NCBI GenBank assembly: GCA_005239615.1
Contig: SBBR01000010.1
Span: forward strand, 1 to 5,305
Source: an archaeon
Lineage (GTDB): Archaea > Iainarchaeota > Iainarchaeia > Iainarchaeales > Iainarchaeaceae
DNA length: 5,305 nucleotides
Direction of reading: 5' to 3'
This document shows, one piece after another, positions 1 to 4,441 of the stretch; the stretch's first letter is position 1, and every line of letters starts with the position of its first letter. The position numbers and the translations under genes are program-made. Below the pieces are notes generated by a model. The model was given only the letters and a program-made list of their open reading frames with translations. It was not told where the DNA came from and did no database searches.

Positions 1-132
1 AAGCTATTTGACTTCAAGAACAAGGCCCTGGTAAAAGAGGCAAGAGAAGCCGAGCAGGTAATCAGGAGCCTCAACGTTTACGCGGAGAAACTGGACGCAA
101 AGAAAGAGTATGCAATGGCGGTTTATAGGTGA
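1..132 (+). CDS. C-terminal end of an unrecognised protein (partial)
   Basis: Frame 1 is open from the window edge to a TGA at 130-132, giving the last 43 residues of a protein whose start lies outside the window. The visible part is rich in Lys, Glu and Ala, looks helical, and ends in EYAMAVYR. No catalytic motif is visible and I do not recognise the family. Its stop overlaps the GTG start of the next gene (GTGA, 129-132), so the two are almost certainly co-transcribed and translationally coupled. Because the downstream gene is a small XRE-type DNA-binding protein, a toxin-first toxin-antitoxin pair (HigBA-like order) is possible, but nothing in these 43 residues shows a toxin. Confidence 0.7.
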   Translation, partial: KLFDFKNKALVKEAREAEQVIRSLNVYAEKLDAKKEYAMAVYR

Positions 133-392
133 GCGGAGGGAAAAACGTGGACAAGGCGAGGCTGTGCGAGGAAATAATTTTCTCGGAGAAACCCGGGCTG
201 GAGCTCAAGAGAATCAGGGAACAAAAAGGCATACTCCAGAAAACAATGGCAAAGAAAATGGGCGAAACGCCCCAAGCCCTCTCGAAAAAAGAAACCCAAC
301 ACGACACAGTGACAGTGAACACAATCAAAAAATTCCTAAAAGCAATGGAAGAATTGGAGGCATTACAAATGGGTAGCGCAGGAAAAAGCTAG
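129..392 (+). CDS. Small XRE-family helix-turn-helix protein
   Basis: This encodes 87 residues from a GTG start that overlaps the previous stop by four bases; the overlap is the reason for choosing this start. Residues about 25-73 fit a Cro/C1-type helix-turn-helix domain: LKRIREQKG opens helix 1, TMAKKMGETPQALSKKE covers helices 2 and 3, and VTVNTIKKFLKAM resembles the conserved closing helix of XRE antitoxins. The product is probably a soluble DNA-binding regulator. Family members often repress their own operon and pair with a toxin from the neighbouring gene. The short N-terminal extension (1-24) and the tail after residue 75 have no recognisable features. The HTH call is fairly sure; the antitoxin role is inference from size and gene order. 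The gene ends at a TAG, so amber works as a normal stop here. Confidence 0.75.
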   Translation: MSGGKNVDKARLCEEIIFSEKPGLELKRIREQKGILQKTMAKKMGETPQALSKKETQHDTVTVNTIKKFLKAMEELEALQMGSAGKS

Positions 393-463
393 CCGCAATT
401 GAGGCGTTGAAATCTGACAGCCGTTACGGACATTTAAGATGAGGGGGCCTCTAAAAACAAACC

Positions 464-471
464 TATATAAA
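464..471 (+). promoter_or_regulatory. TATA box of the RHH gene
   Basis: TATATAAA is a near-consensus archaeal TATA box, preceded by an A-rich stretch that could act as BRE. A start about 25-28 bp downstream would fall at roughly 492-499, so the mRNA would be leaderless or nearly so at the ATG at 499. Confidence 0.75.
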
Positions 472-492
472 CACCTATGTTCATTATAGGTG
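472..492 (+). promoter_or_regulatory. Palindromic operator between TATA box and start codon
   Basis: CACCTAT (472-478) and ATAGGTG (486-492) form a perfect 7-bp inverted repeat. The core reads CCTATG, five bases, TATAGG (474-490). It begins two bases after the TATA box and ends seven bases before the ATG, so a bound protein would block recruitment or escape of RNA polymerase. The same 17-bp pattern occurs twice at 4442-4482 in the same position relative to another TATA box. RHH proteins usually bind short palindromes and repress their own genes, so autoregulation is the natural reading. Confidence 0.7.
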
Positions 493-498
493 ACTGTC

Positions 499-630
499 AT
501 GCCTTTCAACGCCAAGTTCACGACGATACAGATTCGCCCGGAAACAAGGGAAGCGCTCAAGGAATTCGGGAGCAAGGGCGACACCTACGATGATGTCATA
601 CAGAACCTGATAAAGAAGGCAAAAAAATAA
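499..630 (+). CDS. 43-residue ribbon-helix-helix transcription regulator
   Basis: A short protein starts at the ATG just downstream of the TATA box and palindrome. The layout fits a minimal ribbon-helix-helix fold: a beta strand at about residues 7-13 (FTTIQIR), the PETREALKEF helix at about 14-23, a Gly-containing turn (GSKGD), and a second helix TYDDVIQNLIKKA at about 29-41. RHH proteins dimerise so that paired strands enter the DNA major groove; Thr8, Gln11 and Arg13 are the likely base-contacting face. Such proteins are common as VapB-type antitoxins and small archaeal regulators. No toxin gene follows in the next 270 bases, so this is either an orphan antitoxin or a stand-alone repressor. 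The operator immediately upstream suggests it represses itself. The gene is well supported; its target is inference. Confidence 0.8.
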   Translation: MPFNAKFTTIQIRPETREALKEFGSKGDTYDDVIQNLIKKAKK

Positions 631-870
631 CCCTAATTCTCCTGGCCAGAAAGAAAAAATCCAAACAAAAGCCTTAAATAGTAGTTAGGGCATAGAAGTA
701 GTAGGCAATCTATGAAAACCTATTGAAGACTTCTCTCCGGAAAAGAACTTCCACCGGAGGCTTATCCGACATACTTATTCGGAATAAAAAATGTCCAACT
801 CCCCAAAGATGCCGCGACCGTTCTGGAGGACTGGCAGGGTGCGTGTGGTCACGTGGTGGTTTGTTGTTTG
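631..870. other. Intergenic stretch with promoter-like box and hairpins
   Basis: No frame here reads like a protein. A TATA-like CTTAAATA lies at 673-680 on the plus strand and would start a transcript near 700. Downstream are CATAGA/TCTATG (691-696 with 709-714), CTCCGG/CCGGAG (735-740 with 754-759), and a stem at 762-787 (TCCGA/TCGGA extended by TTA/TAA across a bulged A) followed by A-rich sequence. These could belong to a small structured RNA, but no box C/D, box H/ACA or other known RNA signature is recognisable. Confidence 0.3.
673..680 (+). promoter_or_regulatory. Possible TATA box (CTTAAATA)
   Basis: CTTAAATA after an A-rich stretch resembles an archaeal TATA box. No coding sequence starts at the expected distance: the first ATG (712) is followed after four codons by TGA. 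If real, it drives a non-coding transcript. Confidence 0.3.
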
Positions 871-871
871 C

Positions 872-893
872 AAAAAGTCCCGCCGATGCGGGG
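872..893 (-). terminator. Hairpin plus T-tract terminator of the membrane protein gene
   Basis: On the minus strand, seven bases after the stop codon, CCCGC and GCGGG (892-888 with 883-879) form a 5-bp GC stem with a four-base loop. A T5 run (876-872) follows after two bases. The position and the T run fit transcription termination of the 900-1217 gene. The T run alone may suffice in archaea. Confidence 0.55.
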
Positions 894-899
894 AGAGCA

Positions 900-1217
900 T
901 TATTTCTTCTTCACGAAGACCTTCTCGAGCTCGACCTCTTTTTCCTTTGAGTGCGGCTTCGCGAGCAGCTCTACCTTCTCCTCCAGGGCTGAGAGCCTTT
1001 CCTTCATCTCCTTGGAGTCGGTGGAGCGCGCCTTATTGACCTGCTCTATTGCCTTCGCGAGCTCGTCGGTCTTCTGGGAGAAGCCGTCGGTTTTCCTGCA
1101 GAGCCTCTTATCAAGGAGCTTGAACATTATTGCCATGAGGAAAAGCAGGCAGAGGCCTCCTACAAACATCACTCCAAGAACGATGCCGAGCAGCAGCTCT
1201 GGACCAAGCGAAGCCAA
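900..1217 (-). CDS. Small membrane-anchored coiled-coil protein
   Basis: The frame is open far upstream, to 1493, but the upstream part is Pro- and His-rich and looks non-coding. The likely start is the TTG at 1217: a GGGGG run (1230-1226) sits eight bases before it and a TATA-like box lies at 1286-1279. From there the protein has about 105 residues: a hydrophobic segment at about 8-32 (membrane helix), a basic patch (KLLDKRLCRK), then a charged helix at about 47-85 with heptad-like Leu/Ala spacing (coiled coil), and a Lys-rich end. This fits a bitopic membrane protein with a cytoplasmic coiled coil. The family is not recognised; the size and layout recall small t-SNARE-like or DUF-type archaeal proteins, but that is only resemblance. 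No same-strand neighbour is in the window. Confidence 0.6.
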   Translation of the reverse strand: MASLGPELLLGIVLGVMFVGGLCLLFLMAIMFKLLDKRLCRKTDGFSQKTDELAKAIEQVNKARSTDSKEMKERLSALEEKVELLAKPHSKEKEVELEKVFVKKK

Positions 1218-1278
1218 GTATGCAACCCCCGAAAAGCAATTGAATCGATTGGATTGGGGGATATTCGGATAGAAAGTG

Positions 1279-1286
1279 TTTTTTAA
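1279..1286 (-). promoter_or_regulatory. Possible TATA box for the coiled-coil membrane protein gene
   Basis: On the minus strand this reads TTAAAAAA. A start about 26 bp downstream (near 1256) would leave a leader of about 40 bases before the TTG at 1217, containing the GGGGG run at 1230-1226. The match to an archaeal TATA box is fair. Confidence 0.4.
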
Positions 1287-1431
1287 TGGATGCGCGGCCA
1301 ATCCACAATGGTCCGGAGACAGGGGCAAATATCGCAGTATCCGCTTGTCCATAACTTTGGAGCACGCCTGTACATGAATGGGGGCCTTTCTTGGTTGCCG
1401 ATGGCTTTGTACTAGGGGCAGGTTAAGCTGA

Positions 1432-1439
1432 TTTAAAAA
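1432..1439 (+). promoter_or_regulatory. Possible TATA box pointing into the insertion sequence
   Basis: TTTAAAAA lies 25 bp before the left end of the IS, so transcription would start at about the IS border and run into the transposase gene. No host gene uses it in the present arrangement. It may be the promoter of a gene that the IS displaced. Confidence 0.25.
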
Positions 1440-1463
1440 GGATGGCGGTTTTTTGGGTGTTAG

Positions 1464-1479
1464 TGCTGTGTTGCATAAC
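1464..1479 (+). repeat. Left terminal inverted repeat of the IS
   Basis: TGCTGTGTTGCATAAC is the exact reverse complement of 2516-2531. A near copy (15 of 16) follows directly at 1481-1496. Confidence 0.8.
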
Positions 1480-1480
1480 A

Positions 1481-1496
1481 TGCTGTGTTGCATGAC
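1481..1496 (+). repeat. Second copy of the left terminal repeat
   Basis: TGCTGTGTTGCATGAC repeats 1464-1479 with one mismatch at a period of 17. It may be a second transposase binding site, or the real end of the element next to a relic end from an earlier insertion. Confidence 0.65.
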
Positions 1497-1502
1497 TAGC
1501 TG

Positions 1503-1510
1503 TTTTTAAG
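1503..1510 (+). promoter_or_regulatory. Possible TATA box of the transposase gene
   Basis: TTTTTAAG lies inside the left end of the IS. A start about 26 bp downstream falls at about 1532-1534, inside the loop of the 1516-1553 hairpin and just before GGGGAGG. The element's own transcript would therefore lack the 5' arm of that hairpin. Confidence 0.4.
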
Positions 1511-1515
1511 TAGAT

Positions 1516-1553
1516 GAAAATCCTGTTCATCTTGGGGAGGAACAGGGATTTTC
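1516..1553 (+). promoter_or_regulatory. Stem-loop around the transposase ribosome-binding site
   Basis: GAAAATCCTGTTC (1516-1528) pairs with GAACAGGGATTTTC (1540-1553), giving 13 bp with a single bulged G. The loop ATCTTGGGGAG contains most of the only Shine-Dalgarno-like run (GGGGAGG, 1534-1540). The 3' arm ends two bases before the ATG at 1555. Transcripts entering from outside would form the stem and should be poorly translated, a known IS defence against read-through expression (for example in IS10 and IS50). Transcripts from 1503-1510 would escape it. Confidence 0.55.
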
Positions 1554-1554
1554 G

Positions 1555-2475
1555 ATGAAAAGGGATTGGAAGAAAATAAATAACCGGCTTATAGCGCAGG
1601 GTACTATTTGGGTCGATTTGCGGTTTTTGGAGAATCGAAAGGAAGAGCTTGCCTTAATGAATGAGGGTAAAGAAGGGGCAAGGTTCGAGTTCCCTGACTC
1701 TTTGATACGGTATGCCGGAACAGTGCGTTGCATGTTTCGCTTGCAGTTTCGGCAAACCCAGGGCTTTTTGGATACAATCGCCAAGCAAGTTCCTGAACTC
1801 AAGGTTCCGTGTTACACGTAGATAAACCGGCGTTTCAACAAGCTTCCGGTGAAAATACGGCCAAAACAAACCCTGGATAACAAGGAACTCGTGATAGCCT
1901 TTGATGGTTCCGGCATCAGCGTGACTAATCGTGGGGAGTGGATGAGAAAAATCCACAGGAAAGGAAAAATAACCGAGTGCAAAGGATTTCTCAAAATACA
2001 CATCGGAGTGAACGTCAAAACACAGGAAATAACCGCAATAGAAGTAACCCGAGAAGATGTTGGCGACAACACGATGTTCAAACCCCTCCTCACCCAAACA
2101 GTGCAGAATACAGGCAAAAAAATCAGGCGTGCACTAGCTGATGGAGGGTACGATACTTACGAGAATTTTGAAATGCTTGCTAGAGTTGGAATAGACCCGG
2201 TGATTCGCATAGATGATAACGCTATCACGGATCCACCGCCCCGGGATTTTATTCACAGAAACAGGCCAGAGCCGATCAGAACTATCCATGCAAGAGAACA
2301 GCTCGCAGACCGCAAAAAATGGAAGAAAAAACACAAATACGGGCTGCGCTGGATAGTAGAAACCGTCTTCTCGGTTCTGGACAGGAGATTCGGCACATAC
2401 GTAACAGCCAGAAAATACCAGAACATGCAGCACGAAATGCTGTTCAAAACACAACTCTACAACCAACTACTCTGA
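1555..2475 (+). pseudogene. DDE transposase interrupted by an in-frame amber codon
   Basis: Read straight through, one frame from the ATG at 1555 to the TGA at 2473-2475 gives 306 codons, a normal length for a small IS4/IS5-superfamily transposase. Codon 89 is TAG (1819-1821), between VPCYT and INRRFNKL. The sequence on both sides belongs to the same protein. The N-terminal part (IWVDLRFLENRKEEL, RYPDS-like FEFPDSLIR) fits the helical region before the catalytic core. The core shows VIAFDGSG with Asp117, RRALADGGYD with Asp196, and YGLRWIVETVFS with Glu269, so all three DDE residues survive in the second half. The enzyme would cut and join DNA at the IS ends. A single C-to-T change (CAG to TAG) would explain the stop. 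As it stands, an 88-residue fragment is made, plus at best a 208-residue fragment from the GTG at 1849. Confidence 0.8.
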
Positions 2476-2487
2476 AAAAGAGAAAAT

Positions 2488-2503
2488 TGAGCCAACAGGC
2501 TCA
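2488..2503 (+). terminator. Hairpin after the transposase stop codon
   Basis: TGAGCC and GGCTCA pair perfectly around the loop AACA, 12 bases after the stop codon and before the right inverted repeat. No T run follows, so it is more likely an mRNA 3'-end or stabilising hairpin than a true terminator. Confidence 0.3.
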
Positions 2504-2515
2504 CAAGCCTATCGA

Positions 2516-2531
2516 GTTATGCAACACAGCA
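2516..2531 (-). repeat. Right terminal inverted repeat of the IS
   Basis: GTTATGCAACACAGCA is the exact reverse complement of 1464-1479 and lies 40 bp after the transposase stop codon. Confidence 0.8.
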
Positions 2532-2744
2532 GCACTGCCCACACATAAAAATTCCCCCCTCTCCCAATCGCCTGCTTCATCACAGTCCACAGGCCCCGGG
2601 CTTGATTCTCCATGTTTTGCATGAATGCGGCATTGCGGGACTTCCGGTCTTGTACCATGTTGCCAAGGACGTCTTGGGAAGGGAATGCGGCCGCTGGAAA
2701 AGTGAAGTATTATATTTTTTGGGTGCGTTTATTCTGAAGGTGGG
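2532..2744. other. Stretch between the IS and the next gene
   Basis: This holds no gene I can establish. One plus-strand frame is open from the IS end to a TAG at 2749-2751. From the TTG at 2617 it would read HECGIAGLPVLYHVAKDV and so on, which is protein-like but unidentified. It could be a remnant of a gene cut by the IS, or an upstream part of the 2745 gene lost from frame by one base. The promoter of that gene overlaps it (2710-2717). Confidence 0.3.
2710..2717 (+). promoter_or_regulatory. TATA box of the 2745-4159 gene pair
   Basis: TTATATTT within an A/T-rich stretch is a good archaeal TATA match. A start 26-27 bp downstream falls at about 2740, right before the first codons of the next gene, so this transcript would be essentially leaderless. 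Confidence 0.5.
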
Positions 2745-3191
2745 ATTATAGGAGACGAGAAGTACATCAACTTCATCGCGAACTACGATGACTGGGTCGC
2801 TATTAAGAAGCTCAAGGTAGAGCCGGCGACCGACCCGCGCACTGTAATGGAATTCCTCGCAAGCCTTGGCACGAGCCTCGACACCAAAATAGAGGCTAAC
2901 CTTCGCAAGGTAGTGGCGCTTGATAAGGTGGATGCGGCGATTGCGGAGCTCGGCCTCGGGAAGAAGGACACCGCAAAGGCCATCGAGGAAGTAGGCTCCC
3001 GCAAGGTCGATGCGGTGATGAAGGAAATCACAGAGCTGGCACAATACCAAAAGGGCGAGCAGAAGGAGCTAGAGCAGTTCTGCAGGGTCTACGCCATGAG
3101 GAAGGTGCTGAAGGAATGCGGCCTTGCCGTGGATTACACCTCAATCGAGATTCCGGGAATGAAGAGGCTAATGAAAAAGAAAGTGGAATAA
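2745..3191 (+). CDS. Unrecognised helical protein with no standard start codon
   Basis: The frame clearly codes from about 2751 (GDEKYINFIANYDDW) to a TAA at 3189-3191. The composition is acidic and helical, with codon use matching the next gene. Yet no ATG, GTG or TTG occurs in frame before the ATG at 2847, which would discard 34 plausible residues. I place the start provisionally at ATT 2745; ATA 2748 is equally possible, both just after GGTGGG. A GTG at 2740 would be an ideal leaderless start if one base had been lost from the following GGG. The protein has about 148 residues, with no membrane segment or catalytic motif. Its middle is Lys/Glu/Ala-rich (KVDAAIAEL, KVDAVMKEITEL), and it carries single Cys residues in QFCRVYAM and LKECGLAVDY. 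The last base overlaps the ATG of the PAP2 gene, so the two are one operon. Function unknown. Confidence 0.65.
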   Translation: MIGDEKYINFIANYDDWVAIKKLKVEPATDPRTVMEFLASLGTSLDTKIEANLRKVVALDKVDAAIAELGLGKKDTAKAIEEVGSRKVDAVMKEITELAQYQKGEQKELEQFCRVYAMRKVLKECGLAVDYTSIEIPGMKRLMKKKVE

Positions 3192-4159
3192 TGCTCCAGC
3201 AAATACTCCAGCAGCCGTTGCCGTTTGAAACCGCTGCAGGGCACCTCATTCAGTCCATTGCAAACCCGTCCCTCGACTACTTCTTTTCTATTATCACAGG
3301 CCTCGGCAACCCCGGCCTTTGGTTCCTCCTAGCGGTGTTCCTCTATTGGAAGGGCGACGAGAAGAGGGCGCTCTCGATAGCCACAGTGATACTCTTTGCC
3401 TCGGCCATCGTCGGCATCCTCAAGGACGTGACGGGAAGGATAAGGCCATCGCCGGAGGAATACAGAGTGATTGCGGGAGACCTAGATTCAAACCTCTCTT
3501 TCCCCTCAGGCCACGCCACGACCATTACAGGAATATTCGGTTTCTACTGGGAGAAGTTCTCCGGCCACGCGAGGCTCCTCGGCATCCTTGTTGTGGGGCT
3601 CGTGATGGTGTCGAGGGTCTACCTCGGCGTGCACTTCATAGGCGACGTGATTGTCGGGGCGTCGTTCGGGTTCGTCATCGGGAGAGGGCTACACGGTCTC
3701 GAGAAGGGCTTTGAGAACACCACCTTCAGCCAGAAGAAAATCATCGGAGAAGTCGGCCTTGTGTCCTCGGTGGCGCTTGGGCTGGCGGTATCCCTGCTCT
3801 TCAGGCCGCTCGGCATGGGAAGCGGGCTGCTCGGCTTCTTTGCGGGAGCGTTTGCCTTCAAGCTAATGGACATGAACTCGACGAAGCTCGCAGGGAAGAG
3901 CCTCTGGGCCAAGGTAATAGTCGGCTTTGCGGTTTTCGGCGCGATTGTATACACCGGAATGTCAATAGGGCTGGAACCGGAGGCATACTTTATCGCCGGC
4001 GCGTGGGCAAGCCTCATCTACCCGACGCTTTATGAGAAACTGGCAAGGCCCTCCAGCACAAATCAATTCGAGGCCCCGGAACCTGCATCGCCAACAACAC
4101 AAAAAAAGTCGGCGTCGGGGCTTGGAGTAACCCTTAAAAAGAAATCAAGGCGTAAATAA
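3191..4159 (+). CDS. PAP2-family membrane phosphatase
   Basis: The ATG at 3191 is chosen because it overlaps the previous stop (TAATG); an upstream in-frame start at 3116 would lie inside the preceding gene. The product has 322 residues. It carries all three motifs of the PAP2/type 2 phosphatidic acid phosphatase superfamily: KDVTGRIRP (Lys78, Arg85, Pro86), PSGH (105-108, with the general acid His108), and SRVYLGVHFIGD (Arg142, nucleophile His148, Asp152). Hydrophobic stretches at about 31-52, 60-78, 127-146, 150-166, 186-226, 240-260 and 263-282 make it a multi-pass membrane protein. The C-terminus is hydrophilic and very basic (KKKSRRK), probably cytoplasmic. The family removes phosphate from lipid phosphates; in archaea, polyprenyl diphosphates are a likely substrate, but the substrate cannot be read from sequence. 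The four or so helices after the catalytic domain make it longer than minimal PAP2 proteins. Confidence 0.9.
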   Translation: MLQQILQQPLPFETAAGHLIQSIANPSLDYFFSIITGLGNPGLWFLLAVFLYWKGDEKRALSIATVILFASAIVGILKDVTGRIRPSPEEYRVIAGDLDSNLSFPSGHATTITGIFGFYWEKFSGHARLLGILVVGLVMVSRVYLGVHFIGDVIVGASFGFVIGRGLHGLEKGFENTTFSQKKIIGEVGLVSSVALGLAVSLLFRPLGMGSGLLGFFAGAFAFKLMDMNSTKLAGKSLWAKVIVGFAVFGAIVYTGMSIGLEPEAYFIAGAWASLIYPTLYEKLARPSSTNQFEAPEPASPTTQKKSASGLGVTLKKKSRRK

Positions 4160-4160
4160 G
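4153..4160 (+). promoter_or_regulatory. TATA box of the tRNA-Tyr gene
   Basis: TAAATAAG lies 20-27 bp before the first base of the mature tRNA at 4180. It overlaps the stop codon of the PAP2 gene (4157-4159), so the tRNA promoter is embedded in the end of that gene. Confidence 0.55.
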
Positions 4161-4179
4161 TCATACACTTCTGGCCAGA

Positions 4180-4403
4180 CCCCCCTTAGCATAGCAGCTA
4201 ATGCGTCCGGCTGTAGTTCGGCCCCTTTTTTCTTTTGGAAAAAGAAAAAAGGCCCCGGGGTTCAAAAAAGAAAACCGGAAAGTTTTCTTTGCGGGCAACG
4301 GGTGTTTGCGGCTCATAATTGCCGCGAGCGCCAATTCATTGCAATGGCGTTAATCGCAAGAGCGGTTACCGGAAGATCCCCGGTGCAAGTCCGGGAGGGG
4401 GGA
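4180..4403 (+). tRNA. tRNA-Tyr (GTA) gene split by a 151-base intron
   Basis: Exon 1 is 4180-4216 and exon 2 is 4368-4403, giving a 73-base tRNA. The stems are fully paired: acceptor 4180-4186 with 4396-4402, D stem GCAT/ATGC (4189-4192 with 4201-4204), anticodon stem TCCGG/CCGGA (4206-4210 with 4369-4373), and T stem CCCGG/CCGGG (4379-4383 with 4391-4395). The joined anticodon loop is CTGTAGA with anticodon GTA at 4213-4215. C1:G72, A73 and the five-base variable loop are archaeal/eukaryal tyrosine features. CCA is not encoded. The intron sits at the canonical position 37/38. Two tertiary-contact positions are unusual: the D loop is AGCAGCTA (C at position 19) and the T loop is TGCAAGT (G at position 55). 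The gene is transcribed from 4153-4160 and probably ends at the T run at 4411-4415. Confidence 0.93.
4217..4367 (+). other. tRNA intron with bulge-helix-bulge splice motif
   Basis: The junctions form a canonical archaeal splicing motif. CTGT (4211-4214) pairs with GCGG (4362-4365) as the four-base helix. The three-base bulges are AGT (4215-4217) and TTA (4366-4368), each cut after its second base by the tRNA splicing endonuclease. The inner helix beyond the bulge is weak, only T-A and C-G. The intron folds into at least four hairpins: CCTTTTTTCTTTT with AAAAGAAAAAAGG (4224-4252, 13 bp), AAAGAAAAC with GTTTTCTTT (4267-4290, 9 bp), GCGGC with GCCGC (4308-4325), and CGCCA with TGGCG (4329-4349). 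It has no box C/D or H/ACA signature and no ORF. Confidence 0.85.
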
Positions 4404-4410
4404 CGTATCA

Positions 4411-4438
4411 TTTTTGGGTTAGCCCCCTACGGCTTTTT
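4411..4438 (+). terminator. T run and small hairpin after the tRNA
   Basis: TTTTT at 4411-4415, seven bases after the discriminator, suits archaeal termination. A second element follows: AGCC/GGCT (4421-4424 with 4431-4434, loop CCCTAC) runs into TTTTT at 4434-4438. The second T run doubles as the TATA region of the next gene. Confidence 0.4.
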
Positions 4439-4441
4439 AAA
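4434..4441 (+). promoter_or_regulatory. TATA box of the 4523 gene
   Basis: TTTTTAAA is a fair archaeal TATA match, with a predicted start near 4463-4467. It abuts the first of two palindromes, just as the RHH promoter does. The leader to the ATG at 4523 would be about 57 bases. Confidence 0.45.

Larger units (their letters stand above)
1464..2531 (+). mobile_element. Insertion sequence of the IS4/IS5 type (about 1,068 bp)
   Basis: The element is bounded by a perfect 16-bp inverted repeat: TGCTGTGTTGCATAAC at 1464-1479 and its reverse complement at 2516-2531. Between the ends is one transposase reading frame that fills most of the element, the usual layout for a one-gene IS5-type element of about 1 kb. 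I see no convincing target-site duplication: the four bases outside are TTAG on the left and GCAC on the right. The left end is doubled, with a second copy of the terminal repeat at 1481-1496, so the true left boundary may be 1481. A stem-loop overlaps the ribosome-binding site. Because the transposase has an in-frame amber codon, the copy is probably unable to move by itself. Confidence 0.8.

Noticed and set aside
124..132. Operator half-site ATAGGTGA near the HTH gene start
   Set aside because: It has no matching left half and lies within coding sequence. A single half-site this short is expected by chance.
710..772. 20-codon minus-strand frame MSDKPPVEVLF and onward
   Set aside because: It is protein-like but very short, with no promoter or ribosome-binding site at a fitting distance. 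Its DNA is better explained by the hairpins.
853..1272. 139-codon plus-strand frame
   Set aside because: It lies antisense to the coiled-coil membrane protein. Its Ser/Phe-rich composition is what an antisense of a Lys/Glu-rich helix gives, and it lacks a promoter or ribosome-binding site.
1218..1493. Upstream extension of the minus-strand membrane protein to 1493
   Set aside because: The extension is Pro/His-rich, crosses the IS left end, and lies upstream of the likely promoter at 1286-1279.
1654..2466. Minus-strand frames within the IS
   Set aside because: They are shadows of the transposase frame, which carries recognisable DDE motifs.
2580..3050. 156-codon minus-strand frame
   Set aside because: It is antisense to the 2745-3191 gene, whose frame has much better composition and operon context.
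3319..4017. Other frames across the PAP2 gene on both strands
   Set aside because: They are Arg/Pro-rich shadows of a high-GC3 gene with complete PAP2 motifs.
4217..4367. Box C/D guide RNA in the tRNA intron, as in some archaeal tRNA-Trp introns
   Set aside because: No RUGAUGA or CUGA boxes, and no ACA for H/ACA, are present.
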